Below, piece after piece: positions 9,326 to 21,521 of a stretch of 64,000 bases of DNA (positions within the stretch are counted from its first letter, which is position 1; each line of letters begins with the position of its first letter). The notes beneath the pieces are model-generated. The model made no database searches. It worked only from the letters and a program-made list of their open reading frames with translations, and had not been told where the DNA came from. Position numbers and translations under genes: made by a program. The DNA lies in contig CM066291.1 in assembly GCA_033816765.1 (NCBI GenBank), positions 3,968,001 through 4,032,000 on the forward strand, read 5' to 3'. The stretch is from Nothopassalora personata (Eukaryota; Ascomycota; Dothideomycetes; Mycosphaerellales; Mycosphaerellaceae).

Positions 9326-10902
9326 TTGGTAGGACCATGATTCTAGGGCACGCCGTTAGGAACTTAGGAGGAGTCATGATCTTATCAGACAAGCTATTGG
9401 GTTGATACAAGAAATTTGGCTGAATGGAGCTGATGAGCCCACGACCTTGAAGATCGCCAAGTGGCAGCTTTCAACCCTTCTGCATACCTGGGCCTGTTTA
9501 GATGGAATGCTCAAGTGTGAGTGTCGTCCATGGGTCCGCCATCCATCGAGCCAAAGCAGAGCATAGCAAGGCCCAGATCCAGTCATCGAGCACACGACGC
9601 AAAAGACCGAATCACGAAATTACGAGCACTGTATTGCTCGAGGTACGTGGCTGACACGATCTTATCTAAGAGTCTGCTGGCTTAGACAGTCTCGAGCAGT
9701 GTTTCAGACTAAAGTGAAACATCTTAAGACTTCACAATATCCCTGCCACAAGTAATGACTGGACACGCGACATCGAACAGATGTAGTCTCGAATATACTG
9801 TCCTTTGGGAGAAAGGATATCATGAATTGCGATATGCATGCATGCGACTGTGACCAACCACAACGGTGTCGGAGTTCGGCAGATGCAGAGACCTCGTTTC
9901 AGCGTTGCATTTGACGGCGAACAGCTGCGAAGCCGTTGAACGTTTCAGTGGTACAGCAAGTTTGTCGATCCAGTGGCCCAGCCGTGCTCGTGCAGTACAT
10001 GTCGAGGTTGGGCTAATGTTTGACGTTGGCGGGCGCAACAGCAACGTTCAGTCGTTGAATAGAAATGATTGCGGACAGGTACTTCCTTCCAGAAACTCGG
10101 TGGCAGACATCTTATTACCGTGCAGCGGTGAGCTGGCACGGCTGCAATGTATTCATGTGGTGCATGATACGAATAGTTGTGCTCGTACAACGCCATCGAC
10201 AAAAACGACGCCATGTTGCGCATCAACGTCATTCTGATCCATTGAGGAATGAACCGGTCGGTCATGCATGAACAAGCTGGATCTGCAGCAAATTTATGCT
10301 GGGATGCCACGTTTGCTGCGTCGTTTCGCGTGCTCCGCAGTGCCCACTGGGAAAGTGCCTGCTGTACCTAGCTTTTGCGATCGTCCGCCTCGGCTGTCCA
10401 GGAAGGTCGATACAGTTCAACGACAGTAGACATTAGGTGCCGGAGGCTGGCGAGGCTGGCAATGTTTTGTTTCTGGGTCCGAAGTTGGTAGAAGGGGGGG
10501 GGGGTATGCTCGTGTGACTGTTTTCCCAAAGCAAGTAGTTTGCGCCAAACGTACTGTACAGTACCAGCGATCGCCACGATACCTGTTCCTCCCTCATCGA
10601 TTATTATTTTCGTTAGAACTACAGTAGTTCTACGCTGCCGCGAGTGGGTCCGTTCCCTGCTCGGCTTTGGTGCAGCTGCTGGGTTGCCGAACTCTACGAG
10701 ATGAGACCAATGGCGTTGCACTGCCGTTGAAGAAGGCATGGCGTCCCCACCTATGCTGACTTGAAATACATCGCTGTCCGCCCTCTTTCACTCACCGCAT
10801 GACGCAGCAGCACGTCAATCAAGGCGCCCAAACTGGGTGCGGACCTGCGCCCTCGCAGGATCTGCGATAACATCCAAGCAACGCCCGCCACAAGCGACGA
10901 GG
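9326..10902. other. Intergenic region, no gene recognised
   Basis: About 1.6 kb between the zinc-knuckle gene and the SPX gene. Frames up to 123 codons exist on both strands (for example 10368-10739 minus), but none shows a recognisable domain. An 11-G homopolymer is at 10494-10504. Confidence 0.4.
10494..10504 (+). repeat. Poly-G tract (11 G)
   Basis: Homopolymer within the 9.3-10.9 kb intergenic region. Confidence 0.9.
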
Positions 10903-13900
10903 ATGAAGTACGGAGAGACGTTGAGGCAGCGATCCATTCCTGCATGGAGCCACCGTATGTATGCCACCGGCCCGCCGCGAGTCTTTGGCAGCGGCACTCA
11001 CCAATATCATGGCTCTGCTCGGCTTGATTGCGCACACCAATACTATACCCACCGCTAACGATGCGACTGCAGATAACATAGATTATGACGATATCAAGAA
11101 CTTCATCAAAGAAAACACGACCCCAGGCAAGGGCAAGACAGTTTCGGTGCCCGGGCGAGGCGACGATAAGCTTCTGGAATTCGAGAATTCGCTCTTCAAC
11201 ATTCTGGTAGACCAACATCAACGAATCGATCTGTTTGTAAAAAGCAAGGCCGGAGAGATCCAGCGCAGATTGGGTAAGTCTAGTGATGTGTGTCGCCTGT
11301 CCTCACGAACGACGTCCTACGCCGAGCTGTCCGACGGACGATTCAGGATGAGCATTTCTGGCGTCATGTAACAGCTCGTGCGCTGCGTAAAGTGTCTGCA
11401 TGACAACGACACATGGTGTTGGAATGTGCTGACTGGTCACATCACAGATCATTCAAGGAAACAGCTTCGCCAACTTACAGCTCGACAATCAAGGACCGCA
11501 GACAGTCGAATCCCTGTCGGGAGATTGGAGAGATTTGGCAAACTCGAAGACGATGTCATCAAGGCTGGGGAGGACATCAAGTCGCTTGCGAGATTTGTGG
11601 CAACCCAGCGAACGGCGTTTCGGAAGCTGTTGAAGAAATACAAGAAATGGACTGGCTCTACGAACCTCGAGGACCGATTCCGGGACGAAGTACTGGAGAA
11701 CCCAAAGAGCTTCGCTAATCTTGATCTGGGCCCGATGCTGGACGACTACTCCGCCACCCAGCAAAACATCCGGACCTTGTACGAACGTCAGGTGAAGAAG
11801 TCGAAAGGGAACGAGCCAAGTTTCGAGGTCAAACGGCCGCCTCCCGCATCTTCTGCAATCAGGCAGTTACAGGAAGCAGTACAGACTGGATCGAAGGTGT
11901 ATTTCGATTCAAGCCTTGCGACTGTACCACTCGGCGACAATGGCATCTTCGCGAGCTATTTTGTGCATCCGGAGAATGTCGTTGAGTTGCAGATGCTTCT
12001 TCTGCAATATTCCCACTTTTACCTGAGTCGCAGTCGATCGAGCTCGATTGCCACACCGATCACCTCAGAGTCACCGACTGTATCGTTCGGAGCGACTGGA
12101 AATGATTTTGCCGACTACCATATACTGGCCGCCGACAACCTGGAGCGGTTTGCAAAGGAGCAGAGCGCATTGACTGTCAACGATCGTGAGCATCTTCCAG
12201 GCAGCTTCCCGCAAAGAGCCAAGGCTTGTGTTCGCTGGAACAACGATGAAGATGCACTAGCTTGCTTGAGGTCCAGATCTGGAATGATGAAGAGCGCGTA
12301 TCTGAAGAGGAAGCATGTTCAAGACTTCTTTGATCAGCAGGCAGAATTCTGCGCAAAGCAGGAAGCAACTCTTGCGGACAGTCCAGAGACCGTCGAAGAG
12401 CTACGCAGGGAGCTTCTGAGGGAAGACATCAAGCCGTTATTCCATTACTCAAGTTACCGGACGAGACTGGTTGGTCTGGATCATGACTCGGAGAGCATGA
12501 CCTTAGGTACGTATTTCAAGATCCATCTTTTGAGAGCCCTGGTGCTTAGCCAGAGACTCGGAGAGAAGCGCAACCTTCGAGATCAGCAATGCTTGACGCG
12601 CTATACCAGACCAGGCTAACATCGTTGCAGCTACACTGGACACGAGTATCTCGATAGAAGCAGGCGCGAGTGGCAGCCAATCTAAGTCGCCCTTCCCGTT
12701 TGCGCTGCTCTTGGTACGCCAGGAAGGTACGCCAAAGTCGGGACTTCTTGCCGCACTTGATGAAAGTTACTTGGTAAGTCATTCACCTCGTGAGGTACGC
12801 ATCAGCATCTGTTAAACGCATTGATGCAGGTCGAGCGCGTACGCGGTTTCTCACTCGAATATCACTCCGTTTGGCATACCCATCAACCAGCAAAGATGGA
12901 GCCGCCATTCTGGTTACCCATACTCGATCGCGACATTCGAAAACTACCTCCACCTGCGATGAAGCGCGTCAGCTCAGCGCACGGGAGTGGCGCGCACAGT
13001 GCCGGATCTAATGGGTCTACCACGGCCGGCACTGGCACAGACAGCGCGACTGCTATCGAGACGACATCGCATGACGTGCCAGCTGAGCTCGAGACTCCGC
13101 CACTCAAATCTTATCGTAAGAAGCGGAAGAGGCGTCCTTATCTGCGCAATGATGAACAGGTATGTGAACCGTGAAGCAATCCGATCAGCCGCATGGACGA
13201 CTGTCTCGAGAGCGACGCGTCAACTGGCACGACGCTCTCGACACTGGAATCCTCTTCTAAGCCAGTGCGGCGAATGTGTTTCGATCTCGACTGATTTGTC
13301 TTGCTCCGCAGCAACCACAACGCTATTGGAACGAGTTCGATCACCCTGAAGACGGAGATGGTGACGCCTTCTTTGTTTATATCGATCCGAACGAGCAAAG
13401 CATTTTCGACCACTTTTTCGACAAACTGGGCTCCCTCTTCCGGCCTCGTGGCAGATCCAATGAGGAGCAGGCTCTGTTACACCCGTCCTCTGGTGAGGAC
13501 GAGGAGTCGTCCGACGAAGAAATCGAAAGCGCAACAGTGGCCAACAATTACAGTAAGAGTAATGCTCGGGGTTTCGGCACCTTTGCATCAGCTTCACAGT
13601 CACCTGCCATCAACTCGAAGCGACAACAGCGCGTCTCGTTCTTTGGACAGCTCGCCGCGACGTGCTATGCAGCCTCTCTAGCCATACTAGTTGTGGCATA
13701 CATACTCCGCGCGACCGGGCGACACAAATTCATCCACGAAGTGCATTATGGGGTTCTGTTTGCAATGGTTTGCAGCTTGGCCTTCGCAGCAATCGGCTTT
13801 ATGAGCGTTCTCCGCAATGGCGCGCAAGGCTACGCCACCTGGGCCGTTTCGGCAGGTGTCTTGATCATTGACGTCGTGGGGAGCGGTGCGCTTCTCGCAT

Positions 13901-13914
13901 GGGTGCTGGGCTGA
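10903..13914 (+). CDS. SPX/VTC-domain membrane protein (Vtc5-like)
   Basis: Six exons: 10903-10954, 11073-11273, 11448-12506, 12631-12773, 12830-13159, 13312-13914, giving 795 aa with all phases matching. The N-terminus 'MKYGETLRQRSIPAWSHH' joined to 'NIDYDDIKNFIKENTT' is a classical SPX domain (inositol-pyrophosphate sensor), ending after 'LDHSRKQLRQL' near residue 100 and later helices. Residues of about 300-580 resemble the VTC polyphosphate-polymerase-like domain ('PQRAKACVRWNNDEDALACL', 'YLKRKHVQDFF'). The last ~90 residues hold three hydrophobic helices. This order matches yeast Vtc5, which regulates the vacuolar polyphosphate polymerase, rather than catalytic Vtc4; I did not see the full basic catalytic lining. 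Vtc1 is encoded 17.6 kb away. Placement in the family is firm, the exact paralogue less so. Confidence 0.8.
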
Positions 13915-14288
13915 AAGTCTGGCTACAATTTCTGATTCAGCCGACAATCTCTCGACATTGTGGGTTGCTCACTCTAAGCTGCGTGGCGTTGTTTTTTATG
14001 TATGCGTGGAGGTCATTTGGTGCGCCAACAGGCGCAGCATTATTAGAGAGCGGTGGTAATGGCGCGCTCGGCGCGCGCAGATTTCACGAGATCTCGGCCG
14101 TACACGATTCATAGACCTATAGAAACGGCTGGGTTGTATTATTGAAACAGAACGTAATGGACGCGTTATGATCGGAGCTCACTCATTTCCTGGGACCTGA
14201 TTTATCCGCTACAACCTCGCCTATCGGCTTAGTCGCTGTCCAGATCTTCGAAGCACGTCGTGACAAATGCTGCATCCACAAGTCCACT
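13915..14288. other. Convergent 3' intergenic region
   Basis: This 374-bp gap separates the 3' ends of the SPX gene (plus) and the esterase gene (minus). Only short frames are present; presumably it holds two 3' UTRs and polyadenylation signals. Confidence 0.4.
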
Positions 14289-15932
14289 CTACTGCTTCAA
14301 ATCCACCCCAATCCCAGCAAAATACCTACAACTATCCCTCTGATCCCCCGGCACATCCTCCATAAACGTACTCCCCGTCTCAAACTTCAACCTCCTCATC
14401 GCCACAAACTGCTCCCACTCCGGCGTCCCCGACTTTCTCAGAGTATTCGGGTTAAACGTCCTAATAAAACTCGTCCAATACCCCTGCACCACAGGAACAA
14501 TAGGATAGTTCACCTGCCCCGCGTAATAACTCTCCGGCGCCTGGCCCTGCGTATTGTTAGGCCCGAAGATGGCGTGCACCTCCACGGTATGTCGCACGCC
14601 GTACCCGGCCGCGTCGGAGGCTGGATCGATGGCGTTCCAGCGGTAGTTCCAGACTGGCACGCCTTGGCGTGCATACTCGGACGAGACGTTGATCCCTGGG
14701 CAGGTGTAGCGCAAGTCGCCGTAGGCATCGCTTGCTTGGCGCCAGAAGCGGCCCGTGTTGGGGAAGGAGGGCGTGTTGTTGACGGGGTAGAGGTCCTGGA
14801 TTTTCCCCAGGTGCGCGAGCGTCAAGTGGGGGAATTGAGATTGCAGGAATGTCGAGGTGTTGGCGTAGGAGGCGGTAGTTTTCGGCACGAAAGATGTGCC
14901 TTCGTTGGTGTCGTCGCCGTAGATGGCGGGGACGGGGATGAAGTTTCCTTGGGCGTAGGCGCGGTAGGTGTAGTCGCTGATTAAGTCGTAGTCGAGGACG
15001 GGGCCGTACATGTAAAGGGGCGACGACTGGGCGGTGGGGAAGGGGGTGTTGACGTTGATTTCCTGCAGTTGCTCTGCTGTGAGCTTGCGCAGGCAGGCGA
15101 GGGTGTCTGAGTTGGTGTAGCACTCCGCGCGGATCACGAGGTTGTTGTAGGCGAATTGGGACTCCTCCACGGTACGCAGGGCAGAAAAGGATTGCGATTC
15201 TGCTGCGACGGCATGGAAGAGATTGTCGTTGCGGCCGCCATAGGCAGTTACGTGGAGCGTCACCGACTGAGCGCCAGCACTGTCGCCCGCGAGGACGACG
15301 TGGGAGGAGTTGCCGCCGAAGAGTGGGATATATTGCTGGACCCATTCCAGTGCTTTTCTTTGATCATGGAGGCCATTATTGATATCGCCGACTTCCTTCC
15401 CAGCTAGGAATCCATAAGGTCCTGTTCAAACCGAATCAGCACGCGCCACTCCAGCATTCCCAGGGCCAAGGCCGTTCAACTCACCAACCCGATAATTAAA
15501 CACCACGACTACAGCCTGCATCTCCGCCGCCACAACAATCCCACTCCCATTATAATTCGCGTTACTGTTACTATTAAACCCGCCTCCCTGCACGAAAAAG
15601 AACGTCGGCGTAGTTCCCAGATCCGCATTCGTAGGCGCATATACATCCAAGAACAAACAGTCCTCATCCATCTCCTCCGTAGGAGGTCCGCCTTGCGTCG
15701 CTAAACAGTATGGACCATGCTGATCCGCAATTTGGACACCTTCGCAGACGTCCGGGTCCTGTGGTTTTGCGAATCGGAGTTCTCCAAGAGGCGCTTTGGC
15801 ATATCGAATTCCAAGCCATTGCGTTATGCCATTGGGGAGAGCGGTACCTTGGTAGGAGGCATACTTGAGGTGAACGAGAGGGTCGACAGCTGCGACAGTC
15901 GCCGCGCAGGCGATCAGTGATGAGAAATGCAT
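14289..15932 (-). CDS. Secreted type-B carboxylesterase/lipase
   Basis: Two exons on the minus strand, 15932-15485 and 15421-14289, joined across a 63-bp intron (GTGAGT...AACAG), encode 526 aa. The start MHFSSLIACAATVAA is a typical signal peptide; an in-frame ATG 11 codons upstream was rejected because it would bury it. The protein shows the type-B esterase order: 'WLGIRYAKAPLGELRF', 'EDCLFLDVYAP', the oxyanion-hole segment 'FFFVQGGGF', and the nucleophile elbow 'VVLAGDSAGAQS' with Ser at about 197. The intron falls inside 'FNYRVG-PYGFLAG', another conserved block. Such enzymes hydrolyse carboxylic esters outside the cell; the substrate cannot be inferred. Length is normal for the family (500-560 aa). 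Confidence 0.88.
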
Positions 15933-16720
15933 CCTGAGTCGACTGTATCTGTTGTTGCAGGTCAATGTAGACGATCAAAAAATGAGGCATGCAAAGAGTC
16001 AACGGAAGTCGATCACACGTGCTGCAGGCAAGTAACGATGCCAATAATTGGACGAATGCCAATAGCCGTAGTGCCAAACCGTGATGTACTAACCGAGCAT
16101 GCCAATGCCGGCGTTACCGGCATATCTATGGCACAGCTCGAAAGAGTGCTGTTCCGCGCTTTGTGAGAGGGGAAAGTCGTCAAGCGAGGCTGCCGTGCCG
16201 GCCGAGGGCACGATCGTCCCGGTGCGTGGCAGGACAAGCATGGTCCCGATAGCCGTGTTGGTCCCTTCACACCCGTGAAGCGGACGCTTTGCCAGGATCC
16301 TGACGATGTCAACAAGCTTTTGGCAAGAAGTCTGCATATGTTATGTTGAGCACGGTCGTGACCCGGTCAATATTACGAAACACCGTCTTGCGTCCCTGTG
16401 TCCGGCTCTTCTGCCATTAAATCCCAGTCTGTTTCTGGATGGAGGAGTGTGTTTCTGGGGGGAGTGCGAGTTCGATGCGGGGATCTTTCGGGTCATGACC
16501 CGCCGATTCGGGCGAACAGCGAATCGCCCTGCAGAAGTTCAGCGGCAGAGTTTGGATGCGAAACACAATATGAGAAGAAGGCAGGCGCGCGGGATAGAGT
16601 AGTGTTTGTACAAGCGACCTGCTGAAGCGGGTATAGCAGAGATGCGCAACATCGACCTCTTCTATTTTAACACCATGCTCGCTGCAACATCAAACGGGTC
16701 TCTTCCAGTTTGTGAGAGAT
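15933..16720. other. Intergenic region
   Basis: Between the esterase start and the porin stop (both genes minus). Only short frames without recognisable domains are present; the esterase promoter presumably lies here. Confidence 0.4.
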
Positions 16721-18102
16721 CTAACCTTCGAAGGTGAGCGAAGTACCGATCTTATGGCCGGCCTCGTTCAGCTTGTTGGTGTCGAGTGAGAGACCGAGGC
16801 CGATGGTGGTGCCTGCGTTGAGCTTGGTGCTGTAGGCAAGGGCGGCGATACCGCGGTCGTTGATCTTGGCCTGTTGCTACTGTCAGTACGTGATTGGGCC
16901 CTGATGTTGGAATGTGTCGAGCTTGCCTTGGCGAAAGAGAGAGCATCAAGCTTGTACTTGGATGCGAGCTCAAGACCGTTGGCCTTTTGTGCCTGGACGT
17001 CGTAACTGGCTTTTGCGCCAACCTCGACAGCGGGTTTGACTTTCTGGTAGTAGCTCGCAGCGATGACGGAGAGGTTCTGGGTGCCGATGATGCTGGCGGT
17101 GTAGGTTGGGCTCTGGTAACCAACACCCAAGCTGTACCTGGTGATGGCAGCCTTCTGGACATCGTAGCCGGCCTCGCCGCCAACGAGGAAACCATCAGAG
17201 CCAGCGGTCACGTCGACAACAGCGTCGACATTGCCCTTGGCGGTGGCGTAGTTGAGGAATGCGCGTGAGTGGACATTTGGGTTCTTGAAGGCGAGGTTGA
17301 CCTTCTGGGCGGCGGAGCCCTCCTTGGCTGGGTTCCAGAGGTTCTGGAGGTCGACCTTCACGCCTGGTGCAACGACGTCTGCGAGCTCAACCTTGCTGTC
17401 GAGGAGCGAGCCCGTGTTCCATGACTGGGTGATGGTGACGCCTTTGCGGTATCGTAGTGTCAGTCCGTATACGTTGTATGCATCGTCGCCATTTGGTTCG
17501 CTCAAGACGAACAGCGCAACGAATGTGCGCAGAGGTGCGGGCAACCTCATCATCATAGAGTACGATGTAAGGAAGCCCGTCTCGCTCTTTGGGCGCACAC
17601 TCGGTGATTGCACCGTATCGCTGTCGTCTGAGTCGGAGGGAGTGAGAGGTGTGCGCCTACCTTGAGGCTTGAGAGAGTGCTTGCCCTCGATCTGCGATGT
17701 CTGTTAGCCAAGGATGGCGCAGCACCATGTTCGCGCATGACGTACGGAGCCGCTGGTGACGCCGTCGAAGCCCTGCTTGCCCTTAACGTTGACGTTGGTG
17801 CCGTTTGGCGCCTTCAGCTTGACATCGAGGGTTGCTGGTGAAAGCTGTCAGCTGCGCCGTCCTTTTCGATTCACTGCTGCTCGTGAAGCCCTACCCTGTG
17901 CTGTGTGGTAGAAGTCCTTGTTGATGAGCTGCCCATGTATTAGCCCAATGCTTCCATCTCATACATGTCATCTCTTCCGAGCTGATCTTGAACCGCGTAC
18001 GTCGTTGGCGGCCTTGCTGATGTCGCCAAACGCTGGGATTGGCAGTTGGAGCGCGGCCACAGGTGCGTGGACCCCGTCTGCGGACTTCTCGAAAAGCGAC
18101 AT
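16721..18102 (-). CDS. POR1: Mitochondrial outer-membrane porin (VDAC)
   Basis: Six exons on the minus strand: 18102-18001, 17928-17895, 17834-17746, 17691-17661, 17441-16927 and 16870-16721 (306 aa). The product has the VDAC signature order: 'PAFGDISKAAND' helix, 'NKDFYHTAQATLDVKLKAP', 'VTITQSWNT', 'GYDVQKAAITRYSLGVGYQ' and the C-terminal 'KINDRGIAALAYS...GTSLTFEG'. It forms the 19-strand beta barrel that passes ATP, ADP and metabolites across the outer membrane. Two oddities: about 20 extra residues (MSLFEKSADGVHAPVAALQL) precede the usual N-terminal helix compared with the common 283-aa length, and the last intron (16926-16871) is GC-AG rather than GT-AG. Exon phases all agree and the gene is surely real; only the start is open to question. 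Confidence 0.93.
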
Positions 18103-18935
18103 CTTGTGTGTAGTGGATGTGGGTGGGGTGCTCGAGCGATGGGATGCTGCGGATGGATGCTGTGCCTAACGAATCGTGAGGTGAGTATTCTGGTCGCCAG
18201 GAGGGACAAAAACATTCAATCCTAAAGCTTCCTCCGATCCGCAGCAGCGCGGTCAAAGCTCCCCGTCTGCCGTCTCGCTCTTGGCCCTCCAAGTCAATTG
18301 GTTCGGGCGTACCTCGTTAGAATTGATCCTGAGACCGTCATGCTCATGGTACAGCATCGTGCTCATCGCCATCCTTTATTTATATCGTTGTTTCGCATTC
18401 GATGTAGATGACAAACTCTCACTGTTGCTTCAATCACTTCCACAGACGTCACTATCGCACTGACAGGGATCACGACAACATTCAGGAAAGTAAACGCAGA
18501 CGTGATCTCGTGGAGCCAATCACCATCGCAACACCGACAGCGAACACGGCAGGAGATTCGTCAGATGGTCATACATTTGATTAAAAATAAGCAAGAGACA
18601 GTGTTGCTTCGACACCATCTGGTGCAGATGTGCTAACAAGAATTTCCCTCCCAACGTGTCAGGCTGCTGTAGTGCATCAATGGACGTCGGACTCCGCTAG
18701 GCTTGCCTTAATCACTTTCTTATGCAGCACACTACTCGAATATAGTTGCAAACACGCGACAGACATACCACATTCGATGGCCGCGATAGCTGCGCAACAG
18801 CCAGCCTAATCCGAGCACTTTCATCTGAGCTCGCCTCCATCTTCAATCTCTGGACCAGTCTGGGAAAGTCATCTGCAACACAGCAGACCTCTGCTCGAAC
18901 AACTTTTCCACCAGGGACCACGGTTACCCATGCAA
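18103..18935. other. Intergenic region
   Basis: Upstream of porin and downstream of the F-box-like gene. No frame with recognisable similarity was found; it should include the porin promoter. Confidence 0.35.
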
Positions 18936-19458
18936 CTAGAAAGCTATCCACAGTACTTTCAAAATCGCGATCGCAGCAGTTGACTTGTTGCCAGAATCGA
19001 CTTGACTCTTCGGGGTGTCTTTGAAAGCTCCTCGGTGTGCCCAGACTTTGAAGTGCTTCCAGTTGAATAAAGAGGCCTGACCAAAGTCTGGAACGACCAT
19101 GATCTTCTTGATGGCTGGGCGCATGTTTCTCATCGTGATGGTCCACTTCAGCAGTGTGTCCGAGTCCCCACCGCTTGTGTCGACAAAGAACACGTTCTCG
19201 TAATAGAAGATCTTGAGTGCCTCGAGTCTGGTTCGCTTACACGTCTGCACGAGGCCAGGGCGCTCGTAGCCGTTGGCATTGACTGGAATCATCTTGTAAT
19301 CTTCAACATCGTCCCTAGCCATAAGCCAGCTAGCCGTTTGCGAGGACTTTCCGAAGTTAGCTCGTGCAATTCAGAATGCAGTCAGATATCACCAAGCGGT
19401 TGATCTTATTGCGCAGACCAGCAGGCAGGTTGAGGAGGCGTGAGGTTGACTCGCCCAT
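18936..19458 (-). CDS. F-box-like protein (two-part model)
   Basis: ATG 19458 (minus) opens 'MGESTSRLLNLPAGLRNKIN' and continues 'RLVI', the fungal F-box-like opening. After a stop in that frame, a second frame ending at 18936 carries 'GLVQTCKRTRLEALKIFYYE' and 'NVFFVDTSGG', the second conserved block of the family (normally 'PALLQTCK..R.E....FY..N.F'). An intron near 19320-19410 is needed to join them; a donor GTGATA after 'NRLV' is possible but I could not settle the acceptor. Either a two-exon gene of about 150 aa or a pseudogene. Function is inferred only from the F-box-like motif. Confidence 0.5.
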
Positions 19459-19676
19459 GTTTGTCGTCTTCGATGCGCCGCCGGTCCTGGAGTTGGTGTG
19501 GTTGAAGGATTTGGACCACGGAGAGGAGGGAAGTCGAAGTGGAGAATATATATGATTCGAAGCGTATGGTCAGTGCACAAATGACCCACGTTATCCACGT
19601 ATGTGTAGAGTGAATGAGAAAAGGCATGTGCACATGCTTCGCGCTCATGCGGAAGTGGACGTATTGTGTATGGTGG

Positions 19677-19752
19677 TCTACATAAATTCATGTCTACATA
19701 AATTCATAAATTCATAAATTCATAAACTCATAGATTCATAAATTCATAAATA
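19677..19752 (+). repeat. Octanucleotide minisatellite (CATAAATT)n
   Basis: Tandem copies of 'cataaatt' with point variants ('cataaact', 'catagatt') and two copies of 'tctacataaattcat'. It marks the left edge of an AT-rich island. Confidence 0.85.
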
Positions 19753-20290
19753 GAACCTTATCATATAGCGCTATAGGCACATTATATAATAATTTTATAT
19801 ATATCAAATATTTGCCTATACGCTAGCCAGCCATTAGTATGTAGTATATATAGCTAATACTTATATATCGTCTTAGAATAGGTATTTATTATCACTAAAG
19901 AGAAGACAGCGAAAACTATATTTTTGTTATTCACGCGAAATCCGGGGTGCGTATAATATAGTACGCATAGGTAATTTGAGTGCTATAACCCGAGAATAGC
20001 GGGGTTAGTAAAAATTGATTAGGACTATAGTATTCGTGCATATACTAGATTCCACGCACCCGAGAATCCCCTACTTGCAAGAATCGCGAAGAGTCGCGTC
20101 TTTCGACGACAACGACGACAACGACGACGACGACGACGACGTATAGGCCTAGAAAATGGATCTATACGTACGGCGTACTTATAGGACGTACATACGAAAT
20201 ATATAACACGAAGCGATAGCCTAGCGAACGCGCAAAGCGCGATACATACGTGCTATACCTATATCGATAATGACTTCGTGAACGCATATA
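19753..20290. repeat. AT-rich degenerate island (possible dead transposon)
   Basis: TA-rich sequence similar in look to the block at 1092-1856, with no gene. It contains 'cgaaatccggggtgcgtata' and further on 'ccacgcacccgagaatcccc', which are partly inverse of each other and could be eroded terminal repeats, but the match is too weak to call an element. Confidence 0.4.
20104..20141 (+). repeat. (CGA)n trinucleotide repeat
   Basis: About 38 bp of cgacgac/aacgac units at the right part of the AT-rich island. Confidence 0.85.
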
Positions 20291-20349
20291 TTCATGAATG
20301 TGTCGTAGTATCGGTTTTGGACGTTTAGGCCACCGCCGTATCCAAACAG

Positions 20350-20362
20350 CCCCCCCCCCCCC
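20350..20362 (+). repeat. Poly-C tract (13 C)
   Basis: Uninterrupted C run between 'aaacag' and 'aaacaaaa'. Confidence 0.9.
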
Positions 20363-20755
20363 AAACAAAATAGACGTGCCGTCAGCTAGCCAAATCATTG
20401 ACCACCAACGATGTGCGTTCAGCGTATGTCTAAAGCCATGCCTATGTGCTCATGCTCCAAGCGTCGGCCATATTGTTGTAAGGTCTCGATACACGCGCTC
20501 AGTGCTGCCAGGTAGTGAGCCCCGGACGTGGTACCGCCACTTCACGGACTCGGTCCATATTTGGCTGTTCTCGAATTGTTGTTCGTCGCTGGCTGCCGGT
20601 GGCTATTCCTCGGCGATAGACATCTCGAATGGTCGCCGTGAGCAACGACTGCGTCTAAGCACCAGTATAGTAGAACTTTAGCGCTTCTGACCAGTACCCT
20701 CTCGATCAGGACAACCCGCCCGGACCAACTGCAGACACAGTACCCACCTCCATCC

Positions 20756-21223
20756 TCACGCCCTCTCCATGCTCACCCTGCACTTCCCCCTCCACCTCTC
20801 CAAACTCTCTTTGATCTTCCCATCAATCAAGCACACATCCTGTACCCTGTCACAGAGCTCTACGACCTCATGGTACCTCTTCTCATAGTACATCTCACCC
20901 ACCGCACGTTCCAAAAGCATAACCTCCTTCTTGCCGAGTGTGATTTTCTTCTTCAGCTCTTGGGCTTCATCGCCCTCTTCACTTTCTACATCATCATCTG
21001 TATCACGCACCAATCGTCTCAGATATGGCACCGCTTGATACAGCGTTTCGATGTTGTTACCAGCGTCGATCTTAGCATGGTAGTTGGCTTTTTGCGCTTG
21101 GTAGTCTGCTTCGGATTGGAATATGCGCGGGACGCTGGGGGTATCGCCGGCGGCCGTTTCGGCGTAGTCATTACTATCTACTTCGATTGCGAGAAGGCCG
21201 TCACCGTTGTTGTCCGCCATCAT
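20756..21223 (-). CDS. Small acidic/helical protein of unknown function
   Basis: One exon of 156 codons on the minus strand, starting MMADNNGDGLLAIEV (the second Met is an equally good start). The first 60 residues are acidic; the rest is predicted helical, with an acidic linker 'DTDDDVESEEGDEAQELKKK' followed by 'LLERAVGEMYYEKRYHEVVE' and 'CDRVQDVCLIDGKIKE', which has the amphipathic spacing of one tetratricopeptide-like helical hairpin. I do not recognise a named family. The codon pattern and lack of competing frames suggest a real gene. Confidence 0.55.
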   Translation of the reverse strand: MMADNNGDGLLAIEVDSNDYAETAAGDTPSVPRIFQSEADYQAQKANYHAKIDAGNNIETLYQAVPYLRRLVRDTDDDVESEEGDEAQELKKKITLGKKEVMLLERAVGEMYYEKRYHEVVELCDRVQDVCLIDGKIKESLERWRGKCRVSMERA

Positions 21224-21521
21224 GGGCTGTGATTATTGTTGACGAAGATTAGTGAAGTGAGGTGCAAGGATCATGTGGGGTAGACTAAGGAAACATGACG
21301 AAGTGGTCGAATGCAAACAGAGTGTTACTGGAGACATATTCTGATTCCTGGATTCATGGCCGCCGTGCTAACATACAAGAAAGTATTCGAAGCGTTTTCT
21401 CGTCCACCTCCCGCAACTGAGCAGAAGACGTTTCTTTGATGGTATTAGAGAGCTTCACGCATGCGTCCCTTCCACACTTGTCGCCAACCTCTCATTTCCC
21501 TTCTCAAGATGCAGTCATCGC

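Noticed and set aside
14557..15345. 262-codon minus frame over the esterase
   Set aside because: Arg/Pro/His-rich composition typical of an out-of-frame shadow; the true esterase frame on the same strand has catalytic motifs.
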